DNA of 64,000 bases from contig JANTQA010000010.1 in the NCBI GenBank assembly GCA_027625915.1, positions 1,984,001 to 2,048,000 of the forward strand, given 5' to 3'. The stretch comes from Anaeramoeba flamelloides (taxonomy: Eukaryota > Metamonada > Anaeramoebidae). Each line of letters starts with the position of its first letter. Position 1 is the first letter of the stretch. Below are positions 22,965-35,560 of the stretch, in pieces. Under the pieces are notes generated by a model. It did no database searches and had not been told where the DNA came from. It saw only the letters and a program-made list of their open reading frames with translations. The position numbers and the translations under genes were made by a program.

Positions 22965-23088
22965 GATTATATTTTGAATAAACTCAATTAACAAGGATGA
23001 AAAGATAATTGAAGTTGAAGAATGTTGATTATATTGTGAATAAACTCAATTAACAAGTATGAAATGGTAATTGAAGTCATAGTTTTGT
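22965..23088. repeat. 62-bp tandem duplication
   Basis: GATTATATTTTGAATAAACT at 22965 recurs as GATTATATTGTGAATAAACT at 23027. Each is followed by CAATTAACAAG and TAATTGAAGT. The copies differ at a few positions. Confidence 0.85.
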
Positions 23089-23447
23089 GTAACTTTTTTT
23101 TTTCAATTTTCTTTTATCATAATAGTATAGTGGGAATAAAATAATTTTTCCTTAACTTGATCTGTTGGGAGTACTATAATAATTATGCATGTAGCTAGTT
23201 AAATCAAACAAAATATAAAAATATACAACATAAAAAAAAATTCAAATATAAAAAAAAGATTCAGAGTTATTTTTAAAAAGTTTGACAAAAAAGTTTTAAT
23301 CAAAGAGTCAATATATCAAAATAGAATTAAATATTAAACAGTTTTAAAACAATTCATGCCACACCATTTTAAAATTAATTTATTATTTTAGGATTTGCCA
23401 TTCTTTGGAAATATGTCTTTAGATTTCTATTTACAAACTTTGAAAAG

Positions 23448-24971
23448 TTAAAAATCTGAAACATTTAGTTCTTCTGATGACAAATCATCAGTTCCGTTGT
23501 TTTCTAATAAAAGCGAAACACCCTTCATTTGCCTTTTATTGTATTTTCTACTAATTACAGTTAAGCCTATAATAAATAATATCAATAAGCCGCCAACCCC
23601 AATCCCAATTGAAAGCTTATATGTTAAGGACATTCCTTTATGATGCTTTGAAGGTTGGGGGGTTGGGCTTTGAGAAGGCGAGGGGGATTGAGAAGGCGAA
23701 GGAGAAGGAGATTGAGAAGGTGAGGGGGATTGGGAAGGTGATGGGGTTGGGGTTTGAGAAGGTGAGGGTGTAGGGGTTTGGGAAGGCGAAGGTGATGGAC
23801 AAACTATTCCATTGTTAAGAAAATATGAAGACTTGTAACCTTTTTGCTTACAGCATTGGAATGTTGATATCTCACTTAAACAATTTGAATATAGACAAGT
23901 GTTTGGTAAAAATGTAACACCATATTGGCATTTGTTTGTTGTCATACAACCAATCAAACTCTGGACTTCATTCTGACAGACGTCGTTCTCTATTTGGAAA
24001 CAAGTTCCATTGTTGTTGTTTGAGCTACACTGACAATAGCTTGTAACTGGGCAAAACAACGATTCTTCGTTACAGACGGGAAAATCCGATGTACAGGTAT
24101 GGTTTTGACAAGACAAGCCAAGGTTACAAATATCTGACGCTCCGCAAGCTGAATTTTCTGGCTGTGAATACAATTTCCGACAAACACCCGTTTCATGATC
24201 AGGTTCACTGAGATCACAAAAATTGGGTAACTTACAAGCAACTTCAAAGTCTAACAGGCCATCTGAAAGAAGCGAGCGGCAATCTTGCCCCTCACCAATT
24301 TGGTTGGTGCACACCCCATCCTTTGAGCAGAAGAGTCCAAGATCGCATTGGCGCTCTGGGCCGTTGGTATCACAAGTTTCATTCAGTTTTTTGCCATAAC
24401 AAACCCCAGCAGTACAGTTCCCACTCATACATTCGGTATTATTAGAACACGGATCTTGGCTGTCATGTTGTCCGGTACATATTGCTGATATTTTTTTGAG
24501 AATAACAAAATGATCAGAAAGAAAAAAAAAAAAAAAAATTATAAAAAAGAAAAACAAGATGGTTTTTGGTTATTGGTTATTGGTTATTCAGTGTTTTTAG
24601 GTTTTGTGTTGTCTTCATGAAAAATGAAAAACTACCATTTAGACAAACTCCACCATAGCAGTCAGAGTCTTGTTGACAAGCAGATCCAGAGTTGTCTTGT
24701 TGGCATACTGATTCTGAATTACAAAAAAGATTTTCATAACAGAAAGTGTCATTTACAAACGAGCAATTTTGACCGACACCTACATATTGGGTATGTTTAT
24801 CACATGTGCCAAAATTTGAAGTGTCATAATAAAAACAGCCACTATAGTTTTAAGGATTTAGTAAGCAAAACAGAAAAAAATTTAGAGAAAATTTCTTGTT
24901 TTGAGAGGAAAAAATCTGAAAAAACAAACACAATGGAGATTAGAAATGAAAAAAAGATGAAAATTTTCATT
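23448..24971 (-). CDS. Cysteine-rich type I surface protein with Pro/Ser/Thr stalk
   Basis: The 3' exon is 24484-23448, and an upstream exon, 24841-24636, carries in-frame Cys-rich sequence (DCYGGVCLN at its end). They are joined by a 151-nt GT-AG intron (24635-24485) that keeps phase and yields VCLN-A-ICTGQHD. Further up, ATG at 24971 encodes a signal peptide, MKIFIFFSFLISIVFVFS. The splice joining it to 24841 could not be fixed. The ectodomain has many CxxxxxC units of Dickkopf or EGF-like type (CMSGNCTAGVCYG, CDLGLFCSKDGVC, CNLGLSCQNHTC). A stalk of PSPSQTPTPSPSQ repeats lies near 23800-23650. One membrane helix (IGIGVGGLLILFIIGLTVI) and a 35-residue tail ending LNVSDF follow. Inferred: a surface receptor or coat protein, secreted through the ER. 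Specific ligand or function is unknown. Confidence 0.82.
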
Positions 24972-25659
24972 TTTTAGTCTTGCTTAGAGTTCAAAAATAA
25001 AATAAAAAAAATAACACAAATAAATTCTGATGATCTCAACCCAATGTTCAAATAACAATAGAATTACGAAACACTCAGTCTGTGAAGTTTTTGGAAACTT
25101 CAAAAATTTGAAATAAAAAAAACGAGTTGAATCGGAAATTTCGAAATAATCAACTTATCTTTGAAAAATCTAAAATCTTGTTGATTTCATTTGAGCTTAA
25201 TATTCAACTTTCCCAGTAACATTTGAAAGGTTTACAAAATACTTGATTCTTCTCACTTCTGCATAATTTCATCATTCATAATTTAAAAAACGTCATCATT
25301 CGGACTATTACAATCAAAAATATTAATGAACTTTGACTGATTTTTTGTTTTTAAGGGTCTAGACTTTACTCCAAATCTGTACCATACTCCCACAGTGGTT
25401 TGGTCTCAAAAAGGCATTGTGATACAGCACTTCTTTTCGGAAAATAAAATTCAATTAACATAAGAATTCCAGGTATCAATTTGGCAAACAATTCAAAAAA
25501 CAAAAAATAACTTGAAATAATAAAAAATAATTTTACATTAAAGGGCTTTGTATTTTTTTTTTTAACTTAAAATTTTTATTTGTAAAAATTATTCTATATA
25601 ATTCCTCATAACTACTTATAAGAAAGAGATTAGAACACTCAAAAATTTGGGATAGTATT

Positions 25660-27420
25660 GTAGTCACTGATGAAAGATTATTGATAAAAAGATTAATAAT
25701 AGGTAACTTAAAGGTGGTTTTACAGTCAGTTCCACTTTTAAGGCGTAAACTTTCAACAAAATTTAAGGTCAAAAAAATCTCAAATTAAGACATAAAATTT
25801 TTAATTTTTTTTTTACAATTTATTTTACTAGAATCTGAATTTTGTGCCTTAATTTGTGATTTTTATTGTGCCTTAAATTTTGTTGAAAGGTTTTGCCTTA
25901 AAAGTGGAACTGGTTGTAGATTAAGTTTTTAAAAATATCATAAATTGGGTGTTTTTATCTATTTTTGATTTTTGGGTGTGTCCAAATTTTTGGAATGGGG
26001 TTTATATCCCAAAAGATCACCACTCTCAAGGATTTATGAAATTTGAAAATATTTTTGTTACAAGGAACCCAATTAATTGATAAATAGACACCAAAGTATA
26101 AAATCCTTCAATTTACTCATAAGGTTTGGAAATTGAATGAATTCTATTTCATATTTAATTCTAATTTCTAAAATAAAACAATGTTTTTAGTTTTGGTTCG
26201 AAACTAATCAATCTCATTTTTCCAAAATAAGAAAAAAAAAAATTATTTTTTTCCGAAAAAAGGAGAAAATATAACATTAAGAAAAGTTTTTAGAAATAGT
26301 AAAAAAATAATTTAAGAATTTAGAAAATAAAAAAGAAATAAACATTTTTTTTACTACATCAAGCAAAGAAAATTTGGAAGAATAGTTCAAAATAATTTAC
26401 CCTTAAGAACAAAAAATATAGGAAGAATTTTAATTTGATCATTTTCAAATTTTTCTTGACAAATTATGGAATAAAAGGAAAAAAATGAGATTATTAAGAA
26501 TTCCGATGATGAAGTTTGTCTTTTTACAACTCAATTAAAACAAAAAACGGAAATGGTTATAATTTAAAATTTAACTTCAATGTTTTGGATAATTTCAGTG
26601 GGGGGGGATACCCTTTGAAGAATAAGATATTCGCGCTACCATTAAAAAACAACAACTTGTTTTAGTTAAATTTTTTTAGTTAGTTTTTTATTGTTTTAGA
26701 TCTCATGTTAAACAATTAATAGAATCTCATATTATTTCTATTATTAAAAAATGACGGGTTATATTTACTCTTTTTGGATCCCCTTTCAGACTCAAAATAT
26801 GTTATTTTTCTTGTGCTAAGATTATATTAATCGTAGTTCTTCAAACTACACAATATAATTTAATCCCACTTCGAACAATATCATGTTTTTCAATTCTTCA
26901 AGGCCAAACTCGTCAACTAACAAGGTGATTGTTACCAAATAAAAACAATAAAAACAGTTATTTGAAAAAAACTGAGTTTTTCTTTTGGTTGTGAGAATTT
27001 AAATTTTTTTATAGTTTTCTATTTTTTAAAGTGAGGGTTGTTTGGCTTAGACAAAAATTTTCTTTACATTCCAATAATTGTCGCTTTTTTAAAAGTTGAT
27101 ACCACAATTTTGCAAAATTTAAAACTTTGAAAAAATTAGATTCTAAAAAAAATTCACGTTTTTCGATGGTTATGATGCTGTAAAAAGACATATAGTGATT
27201 TGTTTAACCAATGACCTAAAATTTTAATCAAGTATCTTTCGTATACAAGACACATATATAAAAGAATCAAAGAAAAAAATAAATCAAACCCCCTTCCAAA
27301 CAATTTTTAAACACCCAAAATCAAAAATAGCAAAAAAAAAACCCAATTTATTCTATTTTTACAAATATAATATAAAACCACATTTGAGTTGTTCAGTTTT
27401 AATTTTTTTAAAAGTAATTA
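25660..27420. repeat. Inverted-repeat element R-A, copy 1
   Basis: The arms near 25680-26005 and 27283-27410 are reverse complements (AAATTGGG, CTATTTTTGATTTTTGGGTG and GGGGTTT blocks, plus outer TAAAACCAC). The left arm is interrupted by MITE copy 14. The whole unit matches 39.79-41.30 kb in the same orientation: CAAACTCGTCAACTAACAAG versus CAAACTCAAATTATTGCAAG, and AAGAAAGAGATTAGA in both. There is no transposase reading frame. It is likely a non-autonomous DNA element of some age. The boundaries are approximate. Confidence 0.65.
25723..25916. repeat. MITE copy 14 (194 bp), isolated and older
   Basis: TA flanks both sides. The arms are more diverged than in the cluster (CAGTCAGTTCCAC, AAGGCGTAAAC, CAACAAAATTTAAGGTC). 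It is inserted in the left arm of R-A copy 1. The related element at 39.8 kb has no MITE at the equivalent place. Confidence 0.93.
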
Positions 27421-29725
27421 TTTTTATACAAGTAAATTGAAAAAAAATAGAAACCGAAAAAATAAAAATATATTGTTCAAATAATGAAAAAAGCTTTACA
27501 AAAAATTAAATTAGTTAATATGTTGAACTTTAATAAATAATTATTGATCGAACAAATTCGAAGATAACCATTAACTAATTGTATGTGATTTTTCTATTTC
27601 AAAATCCCAACACTAACCTTCTATCTACAATTGAAAAGCATTTCTTGATCTATTCGAAAACTGATTACCTAACTGGGAAAAAGCAAATGAAGTCAAAAAA
27701 GTAGACAAAAAATAAAATAGTTTGTAAAATCAAAATTACATTCAAATTGAATATAAAGTAGGACATTCTTATTATTTCAACTGTTTAAACAGTGTCCATT
27801 TTTTTCTAATTTAGTTAATAAGTGTATACTTGACTTGCTTTCTTAAATTATTATTATTAAAAAAGAAATTTAAAAATGAACGATCAAATATAAAAAACTT
27901 TCTCTCAGAAATATTTTGAATTTTTGAAATAAAAGCCCATAAAAAACAATAAAAAGTTGAGAAAAATTCAGAAAATCATGAAATTTTTTAATAAATTCAA
28001 TACCTATTAATCATTTATTTGAACACTCAAGGATTTTACCTCAAAAGTGATTTAAACTTTGATATACTGTTGTTTAGTGTATAATATATTGTACCCTAAT
28101 TAGAATAAAAAATATAACAGTATACCATTGAATCATATGCATAAAATAATCATTTTTATAACTAATTTCCAAAAAAGGGATTAATTAATTTTGTAATATC
28201 TCTTAAACTTAATTATAATAATACTAATAAAAAAATCATATATAATCATTTTCAATATTTTTATTCTTCACAATAATTCAATTTATGTATTTTTTCTATA
28301 ATGTATTACTTAAATTAAAGATTGTAAAGTTTCTGAATACTTTTTTTTATGATATTTTTTAGGTTAAAAAATTAATCATTTTTTTTTTCTTTGACTTTTA
28401 TTTTTTTTTAATCCTATATGTATAATCTTGATAAAATTTTAAATCAAGATAAACCAATAATAACTCTTTTATTAATCTAAAAAAGTTTATATTACGATCA
28501 TCTTGCTTGTTTTTATTGAAATTAGCTAGATGCTGCCCCCCACCCCCAAAAAAAAAAAAAAATAAAAAAAAAAAAAAAAAAATTGTTTATTGTTTTTTTC
28601 ATATTATGGAAATATTTTGAAATATAACAAATCACAATACTGATATATTTAGTAGTAATATTTTTCTTAGTTTTATATTACCCAATTTATGAATTTAAAT
28701 ACTGGCCATAATAATATTATAAAAAATAGATAAAAAAAAAAAATAAATTCCATTTTTTTGTGAAATAACTTATCAAGAAATTGAATTCTTACCATTTGCC
28801 TTTTGAGTTTACAAAACTTAACCAAAGTTTTTAAAATCTTATTACCACCTCAAATCGAATGTGAAAAAAATATACATCTTTGGGCTAAGCTTTTAATTTA
28901 ATAATTATTGAAATAATTAAGGCATAAAATGAGAAAAATAGATATCTTGGAAAATCACTTTCAATTTTCTTCAATTTTTCCTTGATTTTTTTAATTATGA
29001 TCTTTTCAATAATATTTAAGATTATTAGAACTAATTATTCAAACAAAGCTGAGATTTCAAAATGAAAAAAAAAAATTCATATTAGGGACTACTTTCCCAC
29101 CCTTGAGAGTGTTGAGTAATTGTGTTATTTCAATTTCACTTCTCACAAAAAATTTTTCACACAGGAAGAAATTAGACAAAAAAAAAAAAAAAATTTTTTT
29201 GTCGTCTTTACCTTTTCACGCAGACTTTTTTTCTCTCTTTTTCAATGAAAAGGAAATTGAAAGTAACAAAAAAAAAATAATTGCAAAAAATGGTTTTTGG
29301 GCATTTTCAAGTGCATGTCAAATTTGAGAACATTTCAAACTTGAAAAAGCAAATGTAAAAAAAATGTTGAACAGCCCAAGAAAATATTGTGAGTTCAAAA
29401 AGTTGAAATGGAAATTCTTAAATATTACAACCAAAATTTGGCATAATCTAACAAGGTAAAAATTGTGAAAATTGTTGAAAAAATTGTGAAAATTTCACAT
29501 TTTTTCTAAAAGAAATTCTCCTTGGACAAATATTACTTGGATTAGATAACTTATTCAAGGATGATTTTATACATTATTTCACTATTTTCACCTTAAAACT
29601 TAATCCGTATAAAACCAATTGTTTTCAAAATTGATTCTTTGAAATATTTTTTCAAAATTTTGACCATTTCTGTTTAATCATTTTTTTTTATTTTAGCGAT
29701 TAAAAATTTTATTTCTACCTTTTGG

Positions 29726-32644
29726 ATGACCCAAATCCAAAATAGTGAATTAATTTCTCATCTTAAAAAAGAACAATACAAAACCTTCCTGAATTTTTTA
29801 ACACAGAACCAAATCAAATTATTTTTTCCTGATCCCAACTACAACAAAATACCAACAGATCAGACGCTTACTTCTTTTCTATAATCTCACTCCAGCATAA
29901 TCAATCCACAAAACCCAACACAGTTTTTAACTTTTAATTTCCATCTTGGTGTTATAAATGTAGTGAATTCAAAAGTACTGATCGTCGCAAAACTTGAGAA
30001 GAAAAAAGAAAAAGAAATATCATTCAACTTTATTTCAAAAATATTTACTGAAAATCAAAACCTATTCAACAAAAAAACCAAGAAAAGATATATGTCTTCA
30101 ACAATCTTAAAAGAACAAATTGTTGAAACTTTAAACAAGGAAAAGTTTAATCTTGTTTATCTTTCAAAACCTTTATATATTAAAAAATCCAAAAACGAAA
30201 AAGAAGGATCCAATAAAAAAAAAAGGAACAAACAATCATAAATTCGAAGAAGAAAAGAACAACAGCAATGACAAAGAAAATAAATACAATACAAAGCCAG
30301 ATCACGAAGAAAAAAAAAAAAAGGGTTGAACGAAAATAACAAAAGCACTGAAGAAATAAACAGCAACGAAAACGAAAAAGAAAATAATCAACAAAATAAT
30401 GAAAATAATAATTCACAAGATAATTCAAACAATAACGAAGAATTGAACAAAAAGAAGAAAATTAATGAGGATTTGAATTTGATCCAGAAAAAGAAACAAG
30501 AAACAAAAACAGAAAAAGAAAACAAAAACGAAAATGAAAAACAAGAAAAGAAACCAAAAGAACCCAAACAACTAAAAGAAAAAGAAAAAGAAAATGAAAC
30601 CAGAAAGAAAGAAAAGGAAGATTTAAAAGAAGAAAACAAACAAGAAATACTAAAAGAACTGAAAGAACCTAAAGAACAAAAAGAAGAAAATGAGTCAAAA
30701 ATAAACGAGAAAGATGGTCTCAAAAACAAAAAAGAAAAAGTAATCAAAAACGGAAATAAAAACGAAAATAAGAATGATTTTGAGTCTTCTAAAGAGAATA
30801 TTATCAAAAAAGAATATCAAAAAGAAAATGAAAATGAAAACAAGAACAAAAAGAAAAATAATGAAGTCAATGAAATGGAAAAGGAACCAAAGGAACCAAA
30901 AGAACTAGAAGGAAAAGAAAAAGGAAAATGAAAAACAAGAAGAGAGAAAAGAAGAACCAAAAGAAAAAACAAAAGAACAAAAAGAGTCAAAAGAAAAAGA
31001 AAATGAAAGCGAAAATGAAAAGCAAGAAAAGAAACAAAAAGAACCAAAACAACTAAAAGAAAAAGAAAAAGAAAAAGAACAAGAAAAAGAAAACAAAAAT
31101 GAGAAACAAGAACATCACAAAGAAACACAAACAAAAAGTTCAATGAATTCCAAAATCACGACAAAGAAATTTGCCGATGTTGGTTGGGATGTTATAGAGG
31201 GATTTGAGCCGTATTTAGAAATACCAGAGGTGAAGAAATTAATTCAAAAGGCTGATGGTGTATGCTTAACAATTAATGAAATGGACGATATACCCAATAG
31301 CATCCCTGAAAATGTGTTAGAATTTGTTGACTATGCAACTTAAAAATGCCCAAAAGAAAAGCTCTTTCCTAAATTGGAGCTGGAATCAGACAAAAAAGAA
31401 AAGGTTGAGGAATTTTTTTTGGAATATATAATGCTCAGGATCTCTGGAAGGGTATTTGCTGCAATTAAGAAACTAAACAAAAAAAAAGGATAAAAAACTC
31501 AAGGAATTGTTTAACAAGTTAAATTTTTTAAATTTCCAAGATCTGGGGATTAAACAGAATTTATTTAAAAAGGGAGTCATTGATAAGGCAAAACTGAATT
31601 TAAAAAAGATTAATAATTGTATGACCCCGAGACAAAAATTGACGTGCATAAATGATACATGCATTATCCTTTTACAAATATTTGAAGGGCGCACGGTTGG
31701 TGCTGATGACTTTTTACCACTTGCGATCTACTGTTTATTATATAGCAACCCAAAGAATTTACAAACAAATTTAACCTTCATCGAAAGCTTTTCAAAACCA
31801 AATATGCTAAATAATACCAACGAAGGGTATAATTTTAGTACTCTTCTTTCAGCACAAAATTTCTTAGAAAACTTAAACCATAATGATATAAATTTGGATC
31901 CATTGAGCTTTATATTAAAAAAGGAAGGCAAAACGTCGAATTCTTCCCATTCTTTATTAAAAACTGATTCTTCTGACACTATCCATGAAAAGCACTTAAA
32001 TGAGTTTTTTTTGAAATCAAATAAAAAAAGGAAAAAGAAATACAAAAAAACTAGAAATAAAAATAAAGATAAAAATAACCAATTATGGGAACAAGGCAAT
32101 GATGAATTTGATTTAGATTTTCAATTTGGCTCAAGGCCAAATGAATTTAAAAAAAATGAAAATAGAAATAAAAATAGAAATGAAATGGTGGGGAATGACC
32201 AAAATAACCTCAAACTAATTGAAAATGATGATTTATTTTCTCAAAATATCGAAAACCACGGCGAAAAAAATCGATGGTTATAAAAATAATTCATCTTTAA
32301 AAGATCAAATAAATAGAGATGAAAATGAAAATGAAAATGTTCAAAAATCAAACAATAATAAAAATATGATTAATTTAAAAAATGAAGAAAATGGTTCTGA
32401 TAACAATATCAATAACAATGCTGATGATCAAAATAACAATTTAAAAAAAAAGAAAAATAATGGAAATTTTTCGCAAATTCTGAAATCCGATTCAAATATT
32501 AAAAAATTTTTCCCATATTTTAATTTTAATTTATCAGATATAAAATACGATGACGTGCCAAAATTATTAGATAATTATAAACAAGCAGTAGAATTACTTG
32601 AATATCTTAAACAAGTAAAAAACCAAAAAAAAATAATATATTAA
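29726..32644 (+). pseudogene. VPS9-domain Rab5-type exchange factor gene, broken
   Basis: A likely start is ATG 29726 (MTQIQNSELISHLKKEQYK). Coding-like sequence continues to 32644 through a long Lys/Glu/Asn-rich linker (30240-31140), a helical segment (EEFFLEYIMLRISGRVF, 31410-31460) and a VPS9 domain at 31600-31920. The VPS9 domain shows MTPRQKLTCINDTC, GADDFLPLAIYCLLYSNP, NLTFIESF and LLSAQNFLENL, with the Asp and Pro/Tyr core present. VPS9 proteins activate Rab5/Rab21 on endosomes. Frame is lost five times, at or beside A runs near 30215, 30310, 30918, 31479 and 32264. In-frame TAA occurs at 29882 and 31341. A T14 run is intact in the 50-53 kb gene, so uniform sequencing error is not the whole story. 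A true pseudogene or assembly indels are both possible. Confidence 0.75.
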
Positions 32645-33054
32645 ATTTTCATTTTTTATATCTCTTTCTTTGATGAATATTTATTTATTTTTAAAGATAA
32701 TTATCATGTAATTGATATGTCATTAAATATAAAATCAATTTTGAAATTTATTCCAATTCTACTTTATTATTTTTTTTTTGATTATTTTAATGTTGCTAAA
32801 AAAATATCTTAGTTTTTATTTTTTTTTTATTGAGGAAGGAAGAGATCAAAAGATCCTATTACAACCCTTGATTACTAATTTATGATCAGTAATTTGATGT
32901 TAAAAAAAAAGAGATATTTTGGAATCAAACAAGTTAAAAATCTTTTATTGGTTGAAAAAACACAAAGTAAAGATAAGAAAGAAGTTAGATAAAAAAATTC
33001 AATTGAAAAAAAATAAATATAATAACAAATTGTAGCAATTTAAAGGTTGGTGGT

Positions 33055-33181
33055 GTTCTAAACGAATTCTGAACATAAACCATAAATTCCATCTTTTTAT
33101 TTTTTTTAAGGCTGGTTGAATGCCTTATCCCAGGATTAAAAGAGTGGAATTTATATCTTTTGCTCAGAATTCATTTAGACC
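33055..33181. repeat. Hairpin-forming inverted repeat R-F
   Basis: The arms 33055-33098 and 33138-33181 are near-reverse complements sharing TCTAAA, GAATTCTGA and ATAAATTCCA, with a ~39-bp loop. It is small enough to be a miniature foldback element or a structured transcript end. Confidence 0.8.
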
Positions 33182-33650
33182 TAATCCTTAATAAAAAAAT
33201 CAAAAAAACAATAAGGAAAGAATTTTCTATTTCTTGAAAAAGAAATCAGAATATGATACATTTAAAAAAAAAAAGAAAAATGTAAAAAAGGTAATTATTG
33301 TACTCAATATTATGAAAATATAAATTACTTTATTTGGTATTGTGAAAGAAATAAATTTATCAGAATCAAATGGAAAAAAAAATAGCAAAAATTTTAGAAA
33401 AAAACTTATATAAAAATGTTATCCTTAGAAAAAATACTCAAAAAATCTTGAATCTGGTTAAATCAAAATTACAAAATTTATTGTTTATGTCGAGAATTTT
33501 TCATCAAAGCTCTTATGGTTAGAAAAATTAAGGTAATAAAGAAAAAATGAAAATAAAAAATTGAAAATAAAAAATTCCCAAAATAGTAAAAAAATATACA
33601 AATTCGGGTACATAGTGTTCCACTTTTCGGGGTCTTGTCTAGGATTTTTT

Positions 33651-33712
33651 TTAATTTAAAAGAATGGAGTAAAATCAAAGATTTTGCTCAATTCTTTCAA
33701 ATTAATAATCTT
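33651..33712. repeat. Recurrent palindrome, copy c
   Basis: AATTTAAAAGAATGGAGTAA and TGCTCAATTCTTTCAAATTA are inverted halves around ATCAAAGATT. The outer TTTTCC ends are not preserved. Confidence 0.55.
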
Positions 33713-35019
33713 AACTGAGAGTCGTGGAATACAAATTTATTAATCACAGTTTGTGGAATCTTATTTATTGATAATAACCTTTCTATCGGGTTTTTATTCC
33801 TCTTTTCAGAATGTGAATAATTTTAAATTGGTCATTTAAATGATATAATATTTTTTTTTACTTTAATATTTTAATTATTTTTCTTCTTCTCTTTTTTATT
33901 TAGTAAATTTTCTTTGATTACTCCTTTTTCACAATAAAAAAATAAGGAAAGAGTATTTCAATCAAGAGAAGAAAAAAATAAAGAAAAACATTAAAACCAA
34001 TTTTCTATTAAGAAAAGAAAAAAACCACAAAGGAACAAACCCTTTATTTAAATTTTATTATTTATGGTTTAATATTAATAGTGAATTGTCAATTAAAAGG
34101 AGGTTATTATAATAACAATTCATTTTTTTTTTCTTTTTTATCGAATATTTTTGATTTTTGGATTTTTACATTTGTTTTTTCTTTGTATTTTTTACACCCA
34201 ATTGTTTGAATTTATTTTCTAACCAGTCAAGCCATTTTTCCTAATCTCAGATTTATTAAGTAATGAAAAGCTTTTTTCCTTTTTATATCTTCTTCAAAGT
34301 AAATAGAAAATCATTCAGAAAAAAACTGAAAAATATTTAAAAAAAAAAATATTTTTTTAACAATGGTCGTTAATGGTTTACAAAATTTTCATGATAAAGT
34401 ATATTTACATATCAATTTTGATAGGTATTTTGATTTTCTTTATGTATTAAAATATACAGTAAATAAACATTGTTTACAAACACAGCCATCTTATTGTAAA
34501 AATCGAAAATATTTATTTATTTATTTATTTATTCCACAAACTGTAATTAATAAATTGGTATTCCAAGACTCTCATAAGTGGGTTACTAGGTGTCCGAAAT
34601 AATATATTTTTTACTATTTTAAGTATTTTTTGTCTTTGCATTATTTTTATTTTTTTTTTTTCTTTATTACCTTTAGTTTTCTAGCCATAAGAGCTTTGAT
34701 AAAAAAAAACCGACAAATGCAAAAAATTTCAGAATTTTTCATTAACCGTGTTGAAGAGTTTAAAAATCGAAATAATTAAAGGATTATTTAATTTACATAT
34801 TTTTTTTTTTTTAATATATATTTATTTTTTTCTACGATATAAATAATTCCTCTAAATAAAAGATTAAAAAGTTTTCTATATTTCCAAATCTGAGATACAT
34901 CCGAATATTTCAAAATTTACTAATATGTAAATAAATTTGAATTTCTTATTCTGAATATTTTCTTTAAAAATAATTAAAGAATTTCAACTCTATCAAAGAA
35001 TAAAAAAACTTAGAATATA

Positions 35020-35560
35020 AACTCTTTTTCAGTCAAAGGAGCCCAGTTTTAGTGAAAAAAATTGAACATTTTCTATAAATTTCATTCATTATTCTTCTCA
35101 AAATAAATTTTCAATTTTTAAATATGATAATATTATCTCATTTTGTTATTTTTTTTTTTAGCTTTTTTCTTTTTCTTTTTTTTACAAAAAGTAAATTTGA
35201 AAAAAAAAAATCGCTAAAAATCTAAATTAAGATTAAGAAAATTGAGGCTTTCTATTTCTTTTAAAATGAATACATTGACAATAAAAAAATCCCATGGTTA
35301 ACAATTTTGATTTTCCTAAAGAAATTGGGTAATTTTACATAAGAAGTTTTAATGAGTCCAAAAATGTTTTTAACATTTTTTTTATTTTTTGAAATTTAAT
35401 GTTTGTTCAGGTTTTTCTTTTATGAATATTAATTCAAATATGAAGTTTATTATTGCTCTTATGTCTCAAAAACCGTATGTTGGTTTATTCTTAGAAAAAA
35501 GTGAATATTTCATTTTTATCTATGCTTCTTTGAGTGAAATTAGGTTAATTTTCAAATAAT
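35020..35560 (+). repeat. Dispersed repeat R-H, plus-strand copy
   Basis: It matches the reverse complement of 42940-43505. Aligned blocks include TTCAGTCAAAGG, GAACATTTTCTAT, ATTCATTATTCTTCTCAAA, ATTAAGAAAATTGAGGC, CCTAAAGAAATTG, GAGTCCAAAA and TTTGTTCAGG, in the same order. A shorter piece also appears near 38.90 kb (ATTAAGAAAATTGAGGCC). It is non-coding. Confidence 0.75.

Larger units (their letters stand above)
20695..23447. other. Gene-poor spacer with repeat fragments
   Basis: No gene was found. It holds a fragment of the dispersed R-H family near 21.68 kb, two copies of the recurrent palindrome (22505-22572 and 22663-22736) and a 62-bp tandem duplication. The remainder is AT-rich sequence without recognised structure. 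Confidence 0.6.
24972..29725. other. Gene-poor spacer with inverted-repeat element
   Basis: No gene is seen. 25.66-27.42 kb is an inverted-repeat element related to 39.8-41.3 kb. 27.4-29.7 kb is AT-rich with A/T runs, including a CCCCCCACCCCC block followed by poly-A near 28537-28580. Open frames here are short and compositionally biased. Confidence 0.55.

Noticed and set aside
30157-31143. Minus-strand Phe/Ser-rich frames opposite the VPS9 gene
   Set aside because: They are complements of Lys/Glu-rich coding sequence and have no independent features.
19579-31343. Reassignment of TAA and TAG to amino acids
   Set aside because: In-frame stops occur only in the SMP and VPS9 genes and decayed LINE. 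The transporter, copine, adhesion-like, Cys-rich and charged-protein genes are free of them and end at TAA or TAG where expected.
34363-34602. 79-codon plus-strand frame
   Set aside because: No domain, no splice context, and a TTTATTTATTTA simple repeat within it. It is best explained as chance.
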